This document shows positions 9,464 through 17,572 of a stretch of 64,000 nucleotides of DNA, piece by piece. Every line of letters begins with the position of its first letter. Within the stretch, counting starts at the first letter, position 1. This stretch comes from Synechococcus sp. CS-1328 (GTDB lineage: Bacteria > Cyanobacteriota > Cyanobacteriia > PCC-6307 > Cyanobiaceae), in assembly GCF_025128095.1 (NCBI RefSeq), contig NZ_JAHLYT010000056.1:1-64000 (forward strand). The letters are read 5' to 3'. Under the pieces are notes generated by a model, which was not told the origin of the DNA, did no database searches, and saw only the letters and a program-made list of their open reading frames with translations. The translations under genes and the position numbers were made by a program.

Positions 9464-10282
9464 GTGACCGCCGCCCCGACGCGCATCATTCTGATCTGCT
9501 CTGGAAAAGGCGGAGTGGGCAAGACCACCCTCACCGCCAACCTGGGCATCGCCCTGGCCCGCCAGGGTTCCCGCACCGCTGTGCTCGACGCAGATTTCGG
9601 TCTGCGAAACCTCGATCTCCTGCTGGGGCTCGAGAACCGGATCGTCTACACCGCCCAGGAGGTGCTCGCCGAGACCTGCCGCCTGGAGCAGGCGCTGGTG
9701 AAGCACAAGCAGGAACCCAACCTGGCTCTGCTGCCGGCGGGCAACCCGCGGATGCTGGAGTGGCTGACGCCGGAGGATATGCAGCGGATCGTCGCCCTGC
9801 TGGCCGAGCGCTTCGACATCGTGCTGATCGACTGCCCCGCCGGCATCGAAGACGGCTTCCGCAATGCCGCAGCGGCGGCCCGCGAGGCGATTGTGGTCAC
9901 AACCCCGGAGGTGTCCGCCGTGCGGGATGCCGACCGGGTGATCGGGCTGCTCAACACCCAGGGGATTGAGCCGATCCAGCTGGTGCTCAACCGGGTGCGG
10001 CCCAAGATGATGCTCAACCAGGAGATGCTGGCGGTGAGCGATGTCACCGACATCCTGGCGCTGCCACTGCTGGGCCTGGTTCTGGAGGACGAGCAGGTGA
10101 TCGTCTCCACCAACCGCGGCGAACCGCTCACCCTGAACGGCAACGGCTCACCAGCCGCGAAGGCTTATCACAACATCGCCCGGCGCCTGCGGGGCGAGAC
10201 CGTCCCCCTGATCGATCCGGCCAAGGAGGGGCAGGGCCTGCGGGCCAAGCTCGGTCGATTCATGCAGACCCGGATTTTCTGA
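9464..10282 (+). CDS. minD: Septum site-determining protein MinD
   Basis: A membrane-associated ATPase that recruits MinC and is released by MinE. The 272-residue protein starts at GTG 9464 and shows the deviant Walker A motif [16 protein letters not shown], the [20 protein letters not shown] block, and [16 protein letters not shown] as Walker B. The C-terminus ([13 protein letters not shown]) is the amphipathic membrane-targeting helix. MinE follows after 4 bp. MinC lies 2.4 kb upstream, displaced by the chrA/PLD islet. Confidence 0.98.
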   Translation: MTAAPTRIILICSGKGGVGKTTLTANLGIALARQGSRTAVLDADFGLRNLDLLLGLENRIVYTAQEVLAETCRLEQALVKHKQEPNLALLPAGNPRMLEWLTPEDMQRIVALLAERFDIVLIDCPAGIEDGFRNAAAAAREAIVVTTPEVSAVRDADRVIGLLNTQGIEPIQLVLNRVRPKMMLNQEMLAVSDVTDILALPLLGLVLEDEQVIVSTNRGEPLTLNGNGSPAAKAYHNIARRLRGETVPLIDPAKEGQGLRAKLGRFMQTRIF

Positions 10283-10286
10283 ACCG

Positions 10287-10586
10287 ATGACCCTGCGCGA
10301 TTTCATCAACCGACTGCTGGGTCGTCAGCCCGCCAGCGCCACCCTGGCCAAACAGCGGCTGCAGCTGGTGCTTGCCCACGACCGCAGCGACCTCAACCCC
10401 GAGCTGCTCGAGAAAATGCGGAGCGAGATCCTTGAGGTGGTCTCCCGCTACGTGGAGATCGATGTGGAGGGAGGTGATGTGAGCCTCGAAACCGAGGACC
10501 GGGTCACCGCCCTGGTGGCCAACCTGCCGATCAAGCGGGCCCGTGCCATCCCCCTGGCCGCCGTCGCCGAGCCGGCGGAAGGGTGA
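10287..10586 (+). CDS. minE: Cell division topological specificity factor MinE
   Basis: The 99-residue protein stimulates MinD ATPase and gives the Min system its position. It has an N-terminal membrane/MinD-contact region ([14 protein letters not shown]), the central [17 protein letters not shown]-like helix (here [19 protein letters not shown]), and the dimerisation beta-sheet ([22 protein letters not shown]). It is 4 bp downstream of minD and certainly co-transcribed. Confidence 0.97.
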   Translation: MTLRDFINRLLGRQPASATLAKQRLQLVLAHDRSDLNPELLEKMRSEILEVVSRYVEIDVEGGDVSLETEDRVTALVANLPIKRARAIPLAAVAEPAEG

Positions 10587-10663
10587 GCCAGCGGATTGCT
10601 GAGTCGCCAGAAAGCTGAGCCTGTCCGTATTGGGGAATCCTGCAGACAGCTCGACCCGGATCG

Positions 10664-10885
10664 ATGGCTCTCTGCACCAACACCGCTCCTTTCCCCCTGT
10701 CGCCGCTCACCCCAGCGGAACAGCGGGTGCTGCAGCAGCTGCGCTGTGGCTTCAGCAACAAGGGCATCGCCGCTGTGCTGGTGGTGAGCCCGCGCACCGT
10801 CGAAAGCCACATCTCCAATCTGCTGGCCAAGACCGGTTGCCGCAACCGCACCCAACTGCTCCTGTGGGCGCTGGGGGAGCGATAA
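10664..10885 (+). CDS. Stand-alone LuxR-type helix-turn-helix protein
   Basis: A 73-residue protein that is essentially only a GerE/LuxR DNA-binding domain: LTPAEQRVLQQLRCGFSNKGIA, then VVSPRTVESHISNLLAKTGC as the recognition helix region, then RNRTQLLLWALGE. No receiver or sensor domain is present, so control must come from its expression level or a partner. It lies between minE and tRNA-Thr, just outside the integrated element. Short LuxR-only proteins are common in picocyanobacteria; target genes are unknown. Confidence 0.85.
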   Translation: MALCTNTAPFPLSPLTPAEQRVLQQLRCGFSNKGIAAVLVVSPRTVESHISNLLAKTGCRNRTQLLLWALGER

Positions 10886-10916
10886 AGTCGGCGCGGGGCC
10901 TGAGGGCCCGGCCCTT

Positions 10917-10988
10917 GCCGGCTTAGCTCAGCGGTAGAGCAGCGCTTTTGTAAAGCGAAGGTCATCGGTTCAAATCCGTTAGCCGGCT
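10917..10988 (+). tRNA. tRNA-Thr (anticodon TGT)
   Basis: A 72-nt cloverleaf: acceptor GCCGGCT pairs with AGCCGGC, the D-arm is GCTC...GAGC, the anticodon loop is TTTGTAA with anticodon TGT, and the T-loop is TTCAAAT. CCA is not encoded. The 3' part of the gene, from the anticodon loop onward, is repeated at 41104-41150, which identifies it as the target of an integrative element. The gene remains complete at this end. Confidence 0.97.
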
Positions 10989-10993
10989 TCCTG
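10947..10993 (+). repeat. attL: left direct repeat of the integrated element
   Basis: This 47-bp segment runs from the anticodon loop of tRNA-Thr to 5 bp past the gene end. The same 47 bp occur at 41104-41150 in the same orientation, with one mismatch (T at 10962, C at 41119). Sequence on either side differs. This is the expected scar of site-specific integration by a tyrosine recombinase into a tRNA gene. Confidence 0.93.
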
Positions 10994-11141
10994 CTTCAGT
11001 TCAAGAAAGCGCTCCACCATTGGGGTCTGGGCGTATTGGGCAGACTGAAGCGTCCACACGAGCGAGCCTCCTCGCGCCCGGTTTGACACGGATTTGTCCG
11101 AGTGTTGTCCGACAGACTGAGGGGGATCAAAGTCTTGAACC

Positions 11142-12269
11142 ATGGACGCCGAGGGCCTGCGTGAGCTGCTGAAGAAGGATCGTCTGGTAGGCCGCGGCCA
11201 AGGATCCCTCTTCAGTGACCGAGGGTCCCTCTACCTCCGGGTGGACGGGCTTCGGCTTCGCTTGGGGGTCCCTGAAGAGTCGGCCCGCTACGAAGAGGTC
11301 CGTGACCTGGTTCATGGCCTGCAAGCACTAAGACGGAGGGGCGCCCTCAGCCGGCCTGCTTGGGAAGCCCACCTTCGACAGCTGGAGACCGAGCAGGCTG
11401 CAACGAATCTGGACGGCTTTGCGGAAGTTGCAAGGTTCGTCTTGGCACAGAAGCTCGACGAGGGAGCCTCTGAGGCAACCGTCCGCTCCAGGTACTTCCC
11501 TGTGCTGCGCCGGATGTACGAACACCCCTCTGGCGCACCATGGGCAACAACCACAATTAGGGAGGCACTTCAACCCCTAGCCCCCTTAGGCCAGACAAGG
11601 AGGCAAATCGTGCCCTTCCTGCGTCAACTTGCTCAGGAGCTCAGCAAGCCCTGGGATCCGGTGCTTGATCGAGCGGCAAACGCAGGTAAGAAGATCGAAC
11701 GAAGCCGCGGACTCGACTACTACGACGACCAAAGGATCCTCCGGATGCTTCATGCGGAGCTTGAGCCGGAGTGGAGAGTCGTGGTCGGCCTTCTTGCCAT
11801 TTACGGCCTGCGCCCATGGGAGGTCACCGTCGCGGAGCCCTGCGAAAGGTACCGGAAGATGGTCTGGGTCAATCAAGGGAAGAAGTCAGCTCGCGGAACA
11901 AATCCCCCGAGATCTGTCCCCCCTTTCAGAAGTGAGTGGGTCGAGGAGATCGATCTTTTCCAGTTGTGGCGAATTCACGGACTGCCAGAGGCCCTAGGGG
12001 TACAGAACCGACGACAAGCCGGCAGCATCATCCAGGTGGCACTCCAACGGAAATCCCGAGGGGTCCTCACACATGGGGAAGGAGCTTATGGATTTCGTCA
12101 CTCATGGGTCCGAAGGATGCACCAGGCCTTCGAGATCTCCGATACGGACGGGGCACTCTTTGCAGGGCACACCCTGGACTGCCACATCCGCACCTACAGG
12201 AGCTGGCTTCCCGGCATGGATGATCCGTACCAGCGGCTCACCACCCATGAGTGTCCAGCAACCGAGTGA
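11142..12269 (+). CDS. int: Tyrosine recombinase (integrase)
   Basis: The 375-residue integrase inserts and, with a helper, removes the element at tRNA-Thr. The C-terminal catalytic domain shows R224 in IYGLRPWEV, R319 in GAYGFRHSW, H343 in FAGHT and the nucleophile Y352 in IRTYRSW. The usual HxxR box reads YGFR, so the histidine is replaced by tyrosine, a substitution I believe recurs in cyanobacterial tRNA integrases. It starts 153 bp after the tRNA. The stop overlaps the convergent excisionase-like gene by 32 bp, so the two transcripts are antagonistic. Confidence 0.88.
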   Translation: MDAEGLRELLKKDRLVGRGQGSLFSDRGSLYLRVDGLRLRLGVPEESARYEEVRDLVHGLQALRRRGALSRPAWEAHLRQLETEQAATNLDGFAEVARFVLAQKLDEGASEATVRSRYFPVLRRMYEHPSGAPWATTTIREALQPLAPLGQTRRQIVPFLRQLAQELSKPWDPVLDRAANAGKKIERSRGLDYYDDQRILRMLHAELEPEWRVVVGLLAIYGLRPWEVTVAEPCERYRKMVWVNQGKKSARGTNPPRSVPPFRSEWVEEIDLFQLWRIHGLPEALGVQNRRQAGSIIQVALQRKSRGVLTHGEGAYGFRHSWVRRMHQAFEISDTDGALFAGHTLDCHIRTYRSWLPGMDDPYQRLTTHECPATE

Positions 12270-12471
12270 TGTTCTCAACATGGAACTGCATCCTGTCCCG
12301 AGTGCCAACAGTGATGCAGCGAAAATGCTTGCCCCTGACCCAGTGCGGGGCCGTCTTGGAACGATCGCGAAGGGTCGTCGGGCTCATACCAAGCTGGCCA
12401 GCCGCATCCCCGGTCCCAAACCATGAGCGAGCCCTAGAGCAGGAAGCAACAGGGCGAGCGGAGTCCACCAC
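12238..12471 (-). CDS. Small helix-turn-helix protein, excisionase-like
   Basis: A 77-residue frame whose middle reads GTGDAAGQLGMSPTTLRDRSK, a MerR/Xis-style winged-helix start, followed by PHWVRGKHFRC and VENITRLLDTHGW. This pattern (strand carrying W-x-GKH, then a helix) is typical of small phage and plasmid DNA-binding proteins placed beside integrases. It converges on the integrase and overlaps its end by 32 bp. The first 17 or so residues may not be translated because the start codon is uncertain (GTG at 12471). The direct role as excisionase is inferred from position and size. Confidence 0.55.
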   Translation of the reverse strand: MVDSARPVASCSRARSWFGTGDAAGQLGMSPTTLRDRSKTAPHWVRGKHFRCITVGTRDRMQFHVENITRLLDTHGW

Positions 12472-12501
12472 AAGCAGGGGTCCTATCAGAGTCCTTACAC
12501 C

Positions 12502-13344
12502 CTAGTCGGTCAAGCGCAGATCGTGACAAGCGTGGAGCTGCTGTTCCGACTTGGAGGGCAGCACCGCCAGGGGGTCACCGGGCGCGCCCGTGAGCTCATC
12601 AATCAAGCCGCGCGGGGTTCTGGCCATCCCATCGATGAGGCCGAAGACCTTGCAGATACCTTCTGCATCCAGAGAAAGCTCTTCAGGCTCGTATTGATCA
12701 AGTCCAGCCGCCACTGCAATAAGCTTCGACGCGCGCTCCCTTGCAGGAAAGACCTTCTCTGCGATGGCCTTGACCTCAATGAAATCCTTCCCTGACCTGG
12801 AGATCAGTCGTGACGCGTACTGAGGGAAACGACTGACAGCGATTTCCATGCTCTGGTCACCTCTGGCACCCCCCACAACCCCAGTGATAGCAATGTATCC
12901 CAGGTAAAGCAACATCCATCCTCCCTGATCCAAGGGCAGGCCACTTCGGGGATCTTCGATCACGAAAGCGTCCTTAATCAGGCCCTCAATCTTGGAAGTA
13001 ACAGGCGCCGTTCCGAGCTTCTGGAACAAGTCACGACGATTCTGGTAGGCCCAAACAGCCAAGTTGATGGCTCCAAAAGCATCCAGAGTCTTAACGCCCA
13101 TCATCCGCATCTTGCCATTTCGGATGTGTGAGATCTGGGAGGTGTGAAGTACTCCCGTCTCGTTTAGCGCCCAGGTCGCGAGGGCCTCGGTGGCTGGATG
13201 GCTCCATTGATTTCGAGCCAGCCAGTAGATCATGACTGCACTCATGTGCTGCCTGCCCAGCTCACGCCGGGTGTGCCCATCGGCGGGGGCGCCGGGGATC
13301 AGGAACTGCGGCGACAGGATCGCCGTGGCAAGAGCTTTCGTCAT
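12502..13344 (-). CDS. Putative regulatory protein of the mobile element, family not recognised
   Basis: From the ATG at 13344 this gives 280 residues. I do not recognise a family with confidence. The N-terminal third (SAVMIYWLARNQWSHPATEALATWALNE, then TSQISHIRNGKMRMMGVKTLDAFGAINLAVW) looks like a helical DNA-binding region, with TSQISHIRNGKMR resembling an HTH recognition helix plus wing. The rest is mixed and includes a hydrophobic stretch (MLLYLGYIAITGVVGG). It is transcribed divergently from the small gene at 13456 across a 111-bp region that carries three CTGTCRG boxes, so it may act as the element's regulator. Codons are visibly less GC-rich than in host genes. Confidence 0.6.
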   Translation of the reverse strand: MTKALATAILSPQFLIPGAPADGHTRRELGRQHMSAVMIYWLARNQWSHPATEALATWALNETGVLHTSQISHIRNGKMRMMGVKTLDAFGAINLAVWAYQNRRDLFQKLGTAPVTSKIEGLIKDAFVIEDPRSGLPLDQGGWMLLYLGYIAITGVVGGARGDQSMEIAVSRFPQYASRLISRSGKDFIEVKAIAEKVFPARERASKLIAVAAGLDQYEPEELSLDAEGICKVFGLIDGMARTPRGLIDELTGAPGDPLAVLPSKSEQQLHACHDLRLTD

Positions 13345-13401
13345 GCTTCGCACCCTAACGAGTCCACGAGCAGAGAGGAAGGCGTTCCACAGGAGGCATT
13401 T

Positions 13402-13446
13402 CTGTCAGCATGCGCATTGGGGTCTAGGCTGTCGGAGTACTGACAG
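13402..13446. promoter_or_regulatory. Repeated CTGTCRG boxes in a divergent promoter region
   Basis: CTGTCAG is at 13402-13408, CTGTCGG at 13429-13435 and the inverted copy CTGACAG at 13440-13446. The last two make a near-palindrome of 18 bp immediately upstream of the ATG at 13456. The stretch lies between two divergent genes, the layout expected for an operator recognised by the regulator encoded at 12502-13344. This is inference from pattern; no promoter hexamers were confidently assigned. Confidence 0.45.
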
Positions 13447-13455
13447 CAGACCACC

Positions 13456-13668
13456 ATGACATCGAATGCCGAACACCGCTTCCTGTCCGCTCAAGAATTT
13501 GGAGGGTGGTGGGCACCTGTAAGCCTTCGCGATGCCTTGTCAGGCGGCAGGTTTGTAGGCCAGACGATGCGGGAACACCGCAGGCGCCAGGAACGCATCA
13601 AGCGCCGTGCTGCCAAGGCCTCCTCTTTCCCTGGGTGCAAGCGCCGTAACGGCCGTAAAGACAGGTAG
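13456..13668 (+). CDS. Small basic protein of unknown function
   Basis: The 70-residue frame starts at ATG 13456 and has a sensible N-terminal half (FLSAQEFGGWWAPVSLRDALSGGRFVGQTMREHRRR) and a strongly basic tail rich in Arg and Lys. It could be a nucleic-acid-binding accessory of the element. The tail composition also fits a chance frame in GC-rich DNA, so the call is tentative. It is the first plus-strand gene upstream of the replicase. Confidence 0.45.
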   Translation: MTSNAEHRFLSAQEFGGWWAPVSLRDALSGGRFVGQTMREHRRRQERIKRRAAKASSFPGCKRRNGRKDR

Positions 13669-13685
13669 GCCGTCACGCTCCGATA

Positions 13686-13718
13686 GGCGGCGACGGGACC
13701 TAGTGCTCCGTCGCCGCC
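13686..13718. repeat. Strong hairpin upstream of the replicase gene
   Basis: A perfect 11-bp inverted repeat (GGCGGCGACGG / CCGTCGCCGCC) encloses an 11-nt loop. It is not followed by a T-run, so it is a poor Rho-independent terminator. It sits 114 bp before the replicase start in a non-coding gap and could be an attenuator or a structural part of a replication origin. Confidence 0.55.
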
Positions 13719-13831
13719 ACCATTGACATGAGCCCCAGAAGCTCAGTCACGAAAGAGCCGGGGACGAGTCAGCCGGCCCAGCGGTTCGACTTCTGGCCCC
13801 ACACAGGGGGCACCTCTCTCCCCCCTCCCCC

Positions 13832-16627
13832 TTGCAGCTGAGTGCATTGTTCGGATTTCCCTATTCCGTCCCCCCACCACAGACGCCGACTCAAACGGCC
13901 GCATTCATCGAAGCGGTAGCCGAGCTCGCCACCTATGGCATTGATCCCAATCTGGCTATGGCAAGCATTCGGGTAGGGGTTGCCCCAGAGCAGGAACAGG
14001 CCTGGGCACGTCTTGAGCGTAAGGCTGCAGAGAACTCCTTGCATGGCCAAGCCGCTGAGATGCGCCGCATAAACGACTGGACCAGGCAAGCCCGTCAAAT
14101 CGCATCGACCAACGGAATCGGGTTCTACGGCGTCAAGGTGGTGCACGGCGTCATCAAACAGGAGGCGACCTTCTCGACGATGCGACGACCTACTGGACCT
14201 CGTTATGACAGTTCCTACCAATCGGACGCCGACCGGATTTATCTAGCACCGGTGCCCTTGTCCGTCGCGGCCCGAATCTTCCCTGGGACCTTCACCAAAC
14301 TGGGGTACACGCCAGATCAATTCTGGAGGCACGTCCTTGCAGACCCGAAGATCGGGATCTATCTGGAAGAGGGCGTGAAGAAGGCTCTCGCTCGTCTCAG
14401 CGCTGGAGGTGTCGCGATCGCACTGGGAGGCATCGATGGAGGATTTCAAGCTGGGAGTGGGGGCAGGCTCCAATCCATCCTCCGCAAGTTCGCGAAGGGT
14501 GGGCGACAGATCATCGTTCAGTTCGACCGGCCCGGTGAGAAGCGCCCCGAAGTCCGCGCCGGTAAGCGAATGGTCCGGGCTTTAAATGCCAGTGGAGCCG
14601 ACGCCAGACTTGCACTCTGGGAAGGCGACCAGAAGGGCACCGATGACGTACTCAAGATGCTCACAGAGCTGCGCAGGCTCGCGACAGAAGACCTTGAGCT
14701 CTTGCCCAATGAGCTACGTACCCGAATAGAGGCTTACCTGCAAGCTGCACCTGATTCAGCGACGGCACTGGCGATGCTCACTGTCGCAGAATTGGTACCT
14801 GATGGAGATGCACCTCGACGCCTCACCAGAGAGCCCTGGCTGATCTCCTCAACAGAGTTCAACGTGGTTCATGTTCTCGACGGCTTAGGTCTCTCCAATA
14901 TGAGCGCCGCTGCCTGGGATGGGAACCACACACTGGCGATCGCCGGTGCCACTGGCACGGCAAAGACTGAATCTGTGCTGGCCGCACGTGATGCTCTAAT
15001 CGACGCCAATCCAGAAGATCCAATCCTCACGATATGCCCCACCTACCGGGCCTCATTGGCTGGAAAATATGGCAGCCAGTTCGGCGTTCCTCTGATCCGC
15101 GGCAATAAAGTGCTACGCGCCGGCTCAACGAAACCAGGAGCATCTTTCTGCCTAGAGTCTGGCCTCAGGCCTGGGGGACTGGAAGACCTGCATCGCAAGC
15201 TCAAGGACGGCGCTCGCGCACTGCTTCTACTTGACGAAGCTGATCAGGTGCTGGTCTCGTTGCTCATCGGCGGGACAGAGCCTCTCGTAGAGAACCGCCG
15301 CAAGACGCTTGATCTCCTGCTCGCACTACTGGCTCATGAGAATGTCCTTACCGTCGCCCTTGATGCGGGGCTAAGCGATATGACTCTGGACTTCCTGGAA
15401 CACGCCACGGGGCGTCCTGTTCGACTGCTCTCAACCTCGTTCACCAGGCAGAAGTCAGTTCGGTTAGTCACCCACAAAACCGCCATAGGGAAAGCATTAC
15501 GGGCCGCAGCAGATGGGATTCCTGTGCGAGTGGCCGTGGCAACCCCGAAGCTTGCTGCCGAGGTCGTCGAAGCTCTTTCTGAACACATTCCCAAAGACAA
15601 GATCCTCACCATCACTGGAGAGAACTCCGGCGAACCGAACGCGCTGGTATTCATGCAGGATCCTGATGGTCAGGCTCCTCGGTGGCGTGCACTCGTTCAT
15701 ACTCAGGCGCTGGTCTCGGGCGTGTCCCTGACTGGTGGGCATTTCAAGGTCATCGTCTGTCTGCAGGATCACGCGATGGGCCCCGCAGACGTGATCCAAC
15801 TCCTGAACCGCGACCGTCTCGCGACACAGCGCTTCCTCGCCATTCGGCGTTCCGTACCGCAGGCCTGCCCACAGCATCGCATCAGCAGCCCTAAGGGAGT
15901 GGACCGCTACTACCGCGATCTCGCGATGCAAGCCGACCCCGGCCGCTTTGTAGAGGATCTCCGGACAATGCCGTATTGGCTCCACTCGCTGATCTCTCGA
16001 TTCGAGGCCCAACAAGTCTCTGAAGCTCTGAACAGCGAGGTTGTTCTGCGGCGCATGCTGTCCGAAGAGGGATATGACATCGCCGAAGTCGATGACGAGA
16101 CGGAGATGGCACGGGAGCCAAACCCCAAATCAGGACCTACAACCACTGAGGAGCCAACAGGACCAGGGGCAATCCCAGAGATATGGCAACTCGTCACGGG
16201 GGAGGCTCTTCTAGAGGAGCACCACGAGCGAGTCGACCATGAGCTGGAAGGAAGCTTGCCGACCGACAGAATCCTCGCCGACCTGACAGAAAAGCTTGCT
16301 CTGGCGCGGGGCTTGAGACTTGATCGTCTGGCCACCCTGGGCACTTCATACACAGCCAACACGCCGGAGGTGATGGAGACATGGGAAGCGCTTTGCACCA
16401 CAGACAAACCGATGAGGCAAAGGCTCACCCGGGCTGGCTACTTTCAGAAGGTGAAATTGATCCCGGGCTGTGATCAACGGGGTGTGGTGCCGCCAGTGAA
16501 TATGCGCACCATCGGTGCCGTCTTGGCGAAGGTGGGCGGGAAACAAGCGCAGACCGGCTACGAAGGGGGCCGGGGGAATCAGCTCCGAGCCTTCCGCGTG
16601 GCTCCCAACCTGCACATAGGTTCCTGA
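13832..16627 (+). CDS. Replicase with DUF3854 (Toprim-like) and helicase domains, cyanobacterial RepA type
   Basis: The 931-residue protein combines a primase-like region and a P-loop helicase, the architecture of cyanobacterial plasmid replication protein CyRepA1 and of replicases in picocyanobacterial integrative elements. Residues 150-260 contain the DUF3854 region (ALARLSAGGVAIALGGIDGG, QIIVQFDRPG, RAGKRMVRALNASG). Walker A is GATGTAKTES (372-381) and Walker B LLLLDEADQ (464-472); a helicase C-terminal core follows (QALVSGVSLTGGHF, IQLLNRDR). It probably initiates or supports replication of the excised form. The TTG start at 13832 is uncertain since no clear ribosome-binding site precedes it. 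Confidence 0.82.
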   Translation: MQLSALFGFPYSVPPPQTPTQTAAFIEAVAELATYGIDPNLAMASIRVGVAPEQEQAWARLERKAAENSLHGQAAEMRRINDWTRQARQIASTNGIGFYGVKVVHGVIKQEATFSTMRRPTGPRYDSSYQSDADRIYLAPVPLSVAARIFPGTFTKLGYTPDQFWRHVLADPKIGIYLEEGVKKALARLSAGGVAIALGGIDGGFQAGSGGRLQSILRKFAKGGRQIIVQFDRPGEKRPEVRAGKRMVRALNASGADARLALWEGDQKGTDDVLKMLTELRRLATEDLELLPNELRTRIEAYLQAAPDSATALAMLTVAELVPDGDAPRRLTREPWLISSTEFNVVHVLDGLGLSNMSAAAWDGNHTLAIAGATGTAKTESVLAARDALIDANPEDPILTICPTYRASLAGKYGSQFGVPLIRGNKVLRAGSTKPGASFCLESGLRPGGLEDLHRKLKDGARALLLLDEADQVLVSLLIGGTEPLVENRRKTLDLLLALLAHENVLTVALDAGLSDMTLDFLEHATGRPVRLLSTSFTRQKSVRLVTHKTAIGKALRAAADGIPVRVAVATPKLAAEVVEALSEHIPKDKILTITGENSGEPNALVFMQDPDGQAPRWRALVHTQALVSGVSLTGGHFKVIVCLQDHAMGPADVIQLLNRDRLATQRFLAIRRSVPQACPQHRISSPKGVDRYYRDLAMQADPGRFVEDLRTMPYWLHSLISRFEAQQVSEALNSEVVLRRMLSEEGYDIAEVDDETEMAREPNPKSGPTTTEEPTGPGAIPEIWQLVTGEALLEEHHERVDHELEGSLPTDRILADLTEKLALARGLRLDRLATLGTSYTANTPEVMETWEALCTTDKPMRQRLTRAGYFQKVKLIPGCDQRGVVPPVNMRTIGAVLAKVGGKQAQTGYEGGRGNQLRAFRVAPNLHIGS

Positions 16628-16640
16628 TTCTGTACTCGCT

Positions 16641-16696
16641 AAATACCCCTGGCCGATTGTCGCTCTATAAAGACAAGCCATCTCCCCGGGGTATTT
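16641..16696. repeat. Spaced 9-bp inverted repeat after the replicase
   Basis: AAATACCCC at 16641-16649 is matched by GGGGTATTT at 16688-16696, a perfect inverted pair with 38 bp between. It begins 14 bp after the replicase stop. It may be an operator or part of an origin; the wide spacing argues against a terminator. Confidence 0.45.
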
Positions 16697-16797
16697 GGCG
16701 CATACCATCCCGACCTTTCACACCCTCTACCACGCCGCACCATCGATGGGGTTCCCCCTATTTCGTGGAACCAGATGCGTATGACACCGCACCCTCA

Positions 16798-17070
16798 ATG
16801 CTTTCGTCCCTGAGATTTCCTCCCGATCAAGCCCGGAATACTTCGACGTCTCTTGCGAATGGCCCCATGGATCAGGTTCGTTCCCTCCCACCCAGCAACT
16901 GCTCTCCAGTTGCGATCGAGGTCCTGAATCGCTCGGGAGGCTGGGTGGCCGGCTTCAGTCTCCTTCGGTTCAACGATGACGGCACTGTCAAGGTCATGAG
17001 CGATCGCTCGGGTGCTGTCCGTGATCTGCCTCAGACCGCCTGGCGCGACCTTCCTCCGGCCCTTACCTGA
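16798..17070 (+). CDS. Small hypothetical protein of the mobile element
   Basis: From ATG 16798 this reads 90 residues. The second half has balanced, protein-like composition: VAIEVLNRSGGWVAGFSLL, then RFNDDGTVKVMSDRSGAVRDLPQTAWRDL, reminiscent of a small beta-barrel. Family not recognised. A shorter start at ATG 16867 is possible, and the frame is open upstream to a TTG at 16657. It lies between the replicase and the terminase-like gene. Confidence 0.45.
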   Translation: MLSSLRFPPDQARNTSTSLANGPMDQVRSLPPSNCSPVAIEVLNRSGGWVAGFSLLRFNDDGTVKVMSDRSGAVRDLPQTAWRDLPPALT

Positions 17071-17107
17071 GCCACCACGGAAGACAAGGTCAGACGACTT
17101 CTGCACT

Positions 17108-17305
17108 GTGTCTGACCTACGCCGCCAGATCTTCCCCGAGTACAAGAAGGGCCGGCCCTCCATCGCTGAGCGAAGAGCTGCCCACCGGCGCCGGTTCCTG
17201 GAGAGCTTCGATGTTCCGCTCTCTTGGTGGCTGAGCGGACCGGAATGGCCCTGCTGCCCGGTTCCCGAGAGATCAGACAAGGCGGCGGATGGTTTCGGCT
17301 TCTGA
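17108..17305 (+). CDS. Small hypothetical protein of the mobile element
   Basis: A GTG at 17108 opens a 65-residue frame beginning VSDLRRQIFPEYKKGRPSIAE, followed by a basic helix (RRAAHRRRFLESF) and a tryptophan-containing segment. The N-terminal half resembles a short DNA-binding helix pair, but no family was recognised. Position between the replicase and the terminase-like gene suggests an accessory role. The start and the reality of the gene are uncertain. Confidence 0.4.
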   Translation: MSDLRRQIFPEYKKGRPSIAERRAAHRRRFLESFDVPLSWWLSGPEWPCCPVPERSDKAADGFGF

Positions 17306-17572
17306 CGGAGAAGCGACGCTCTGGAGCTGCTTGGGCGGGAACCGGCCTGGCCACGATCAAGACCCTTCTACCGGTTCTAGGTGCTGCCGGCTGGCACACG
17401 ACAACGGCTGGCCAAGCATCCCCCACCTGATCCACCTTCAGAGAGGTCTCTGGTGTGCCCCTCCCCGCCAGTGACCGAACTGTTCTCATCGCCTGCCCGG
17501 TTCGATTCCCTGCCGGTCCGCTGCGATCCGCTGCGACGCCCTGGAAGCCTGAGGACACCGCCTGAGGACACC

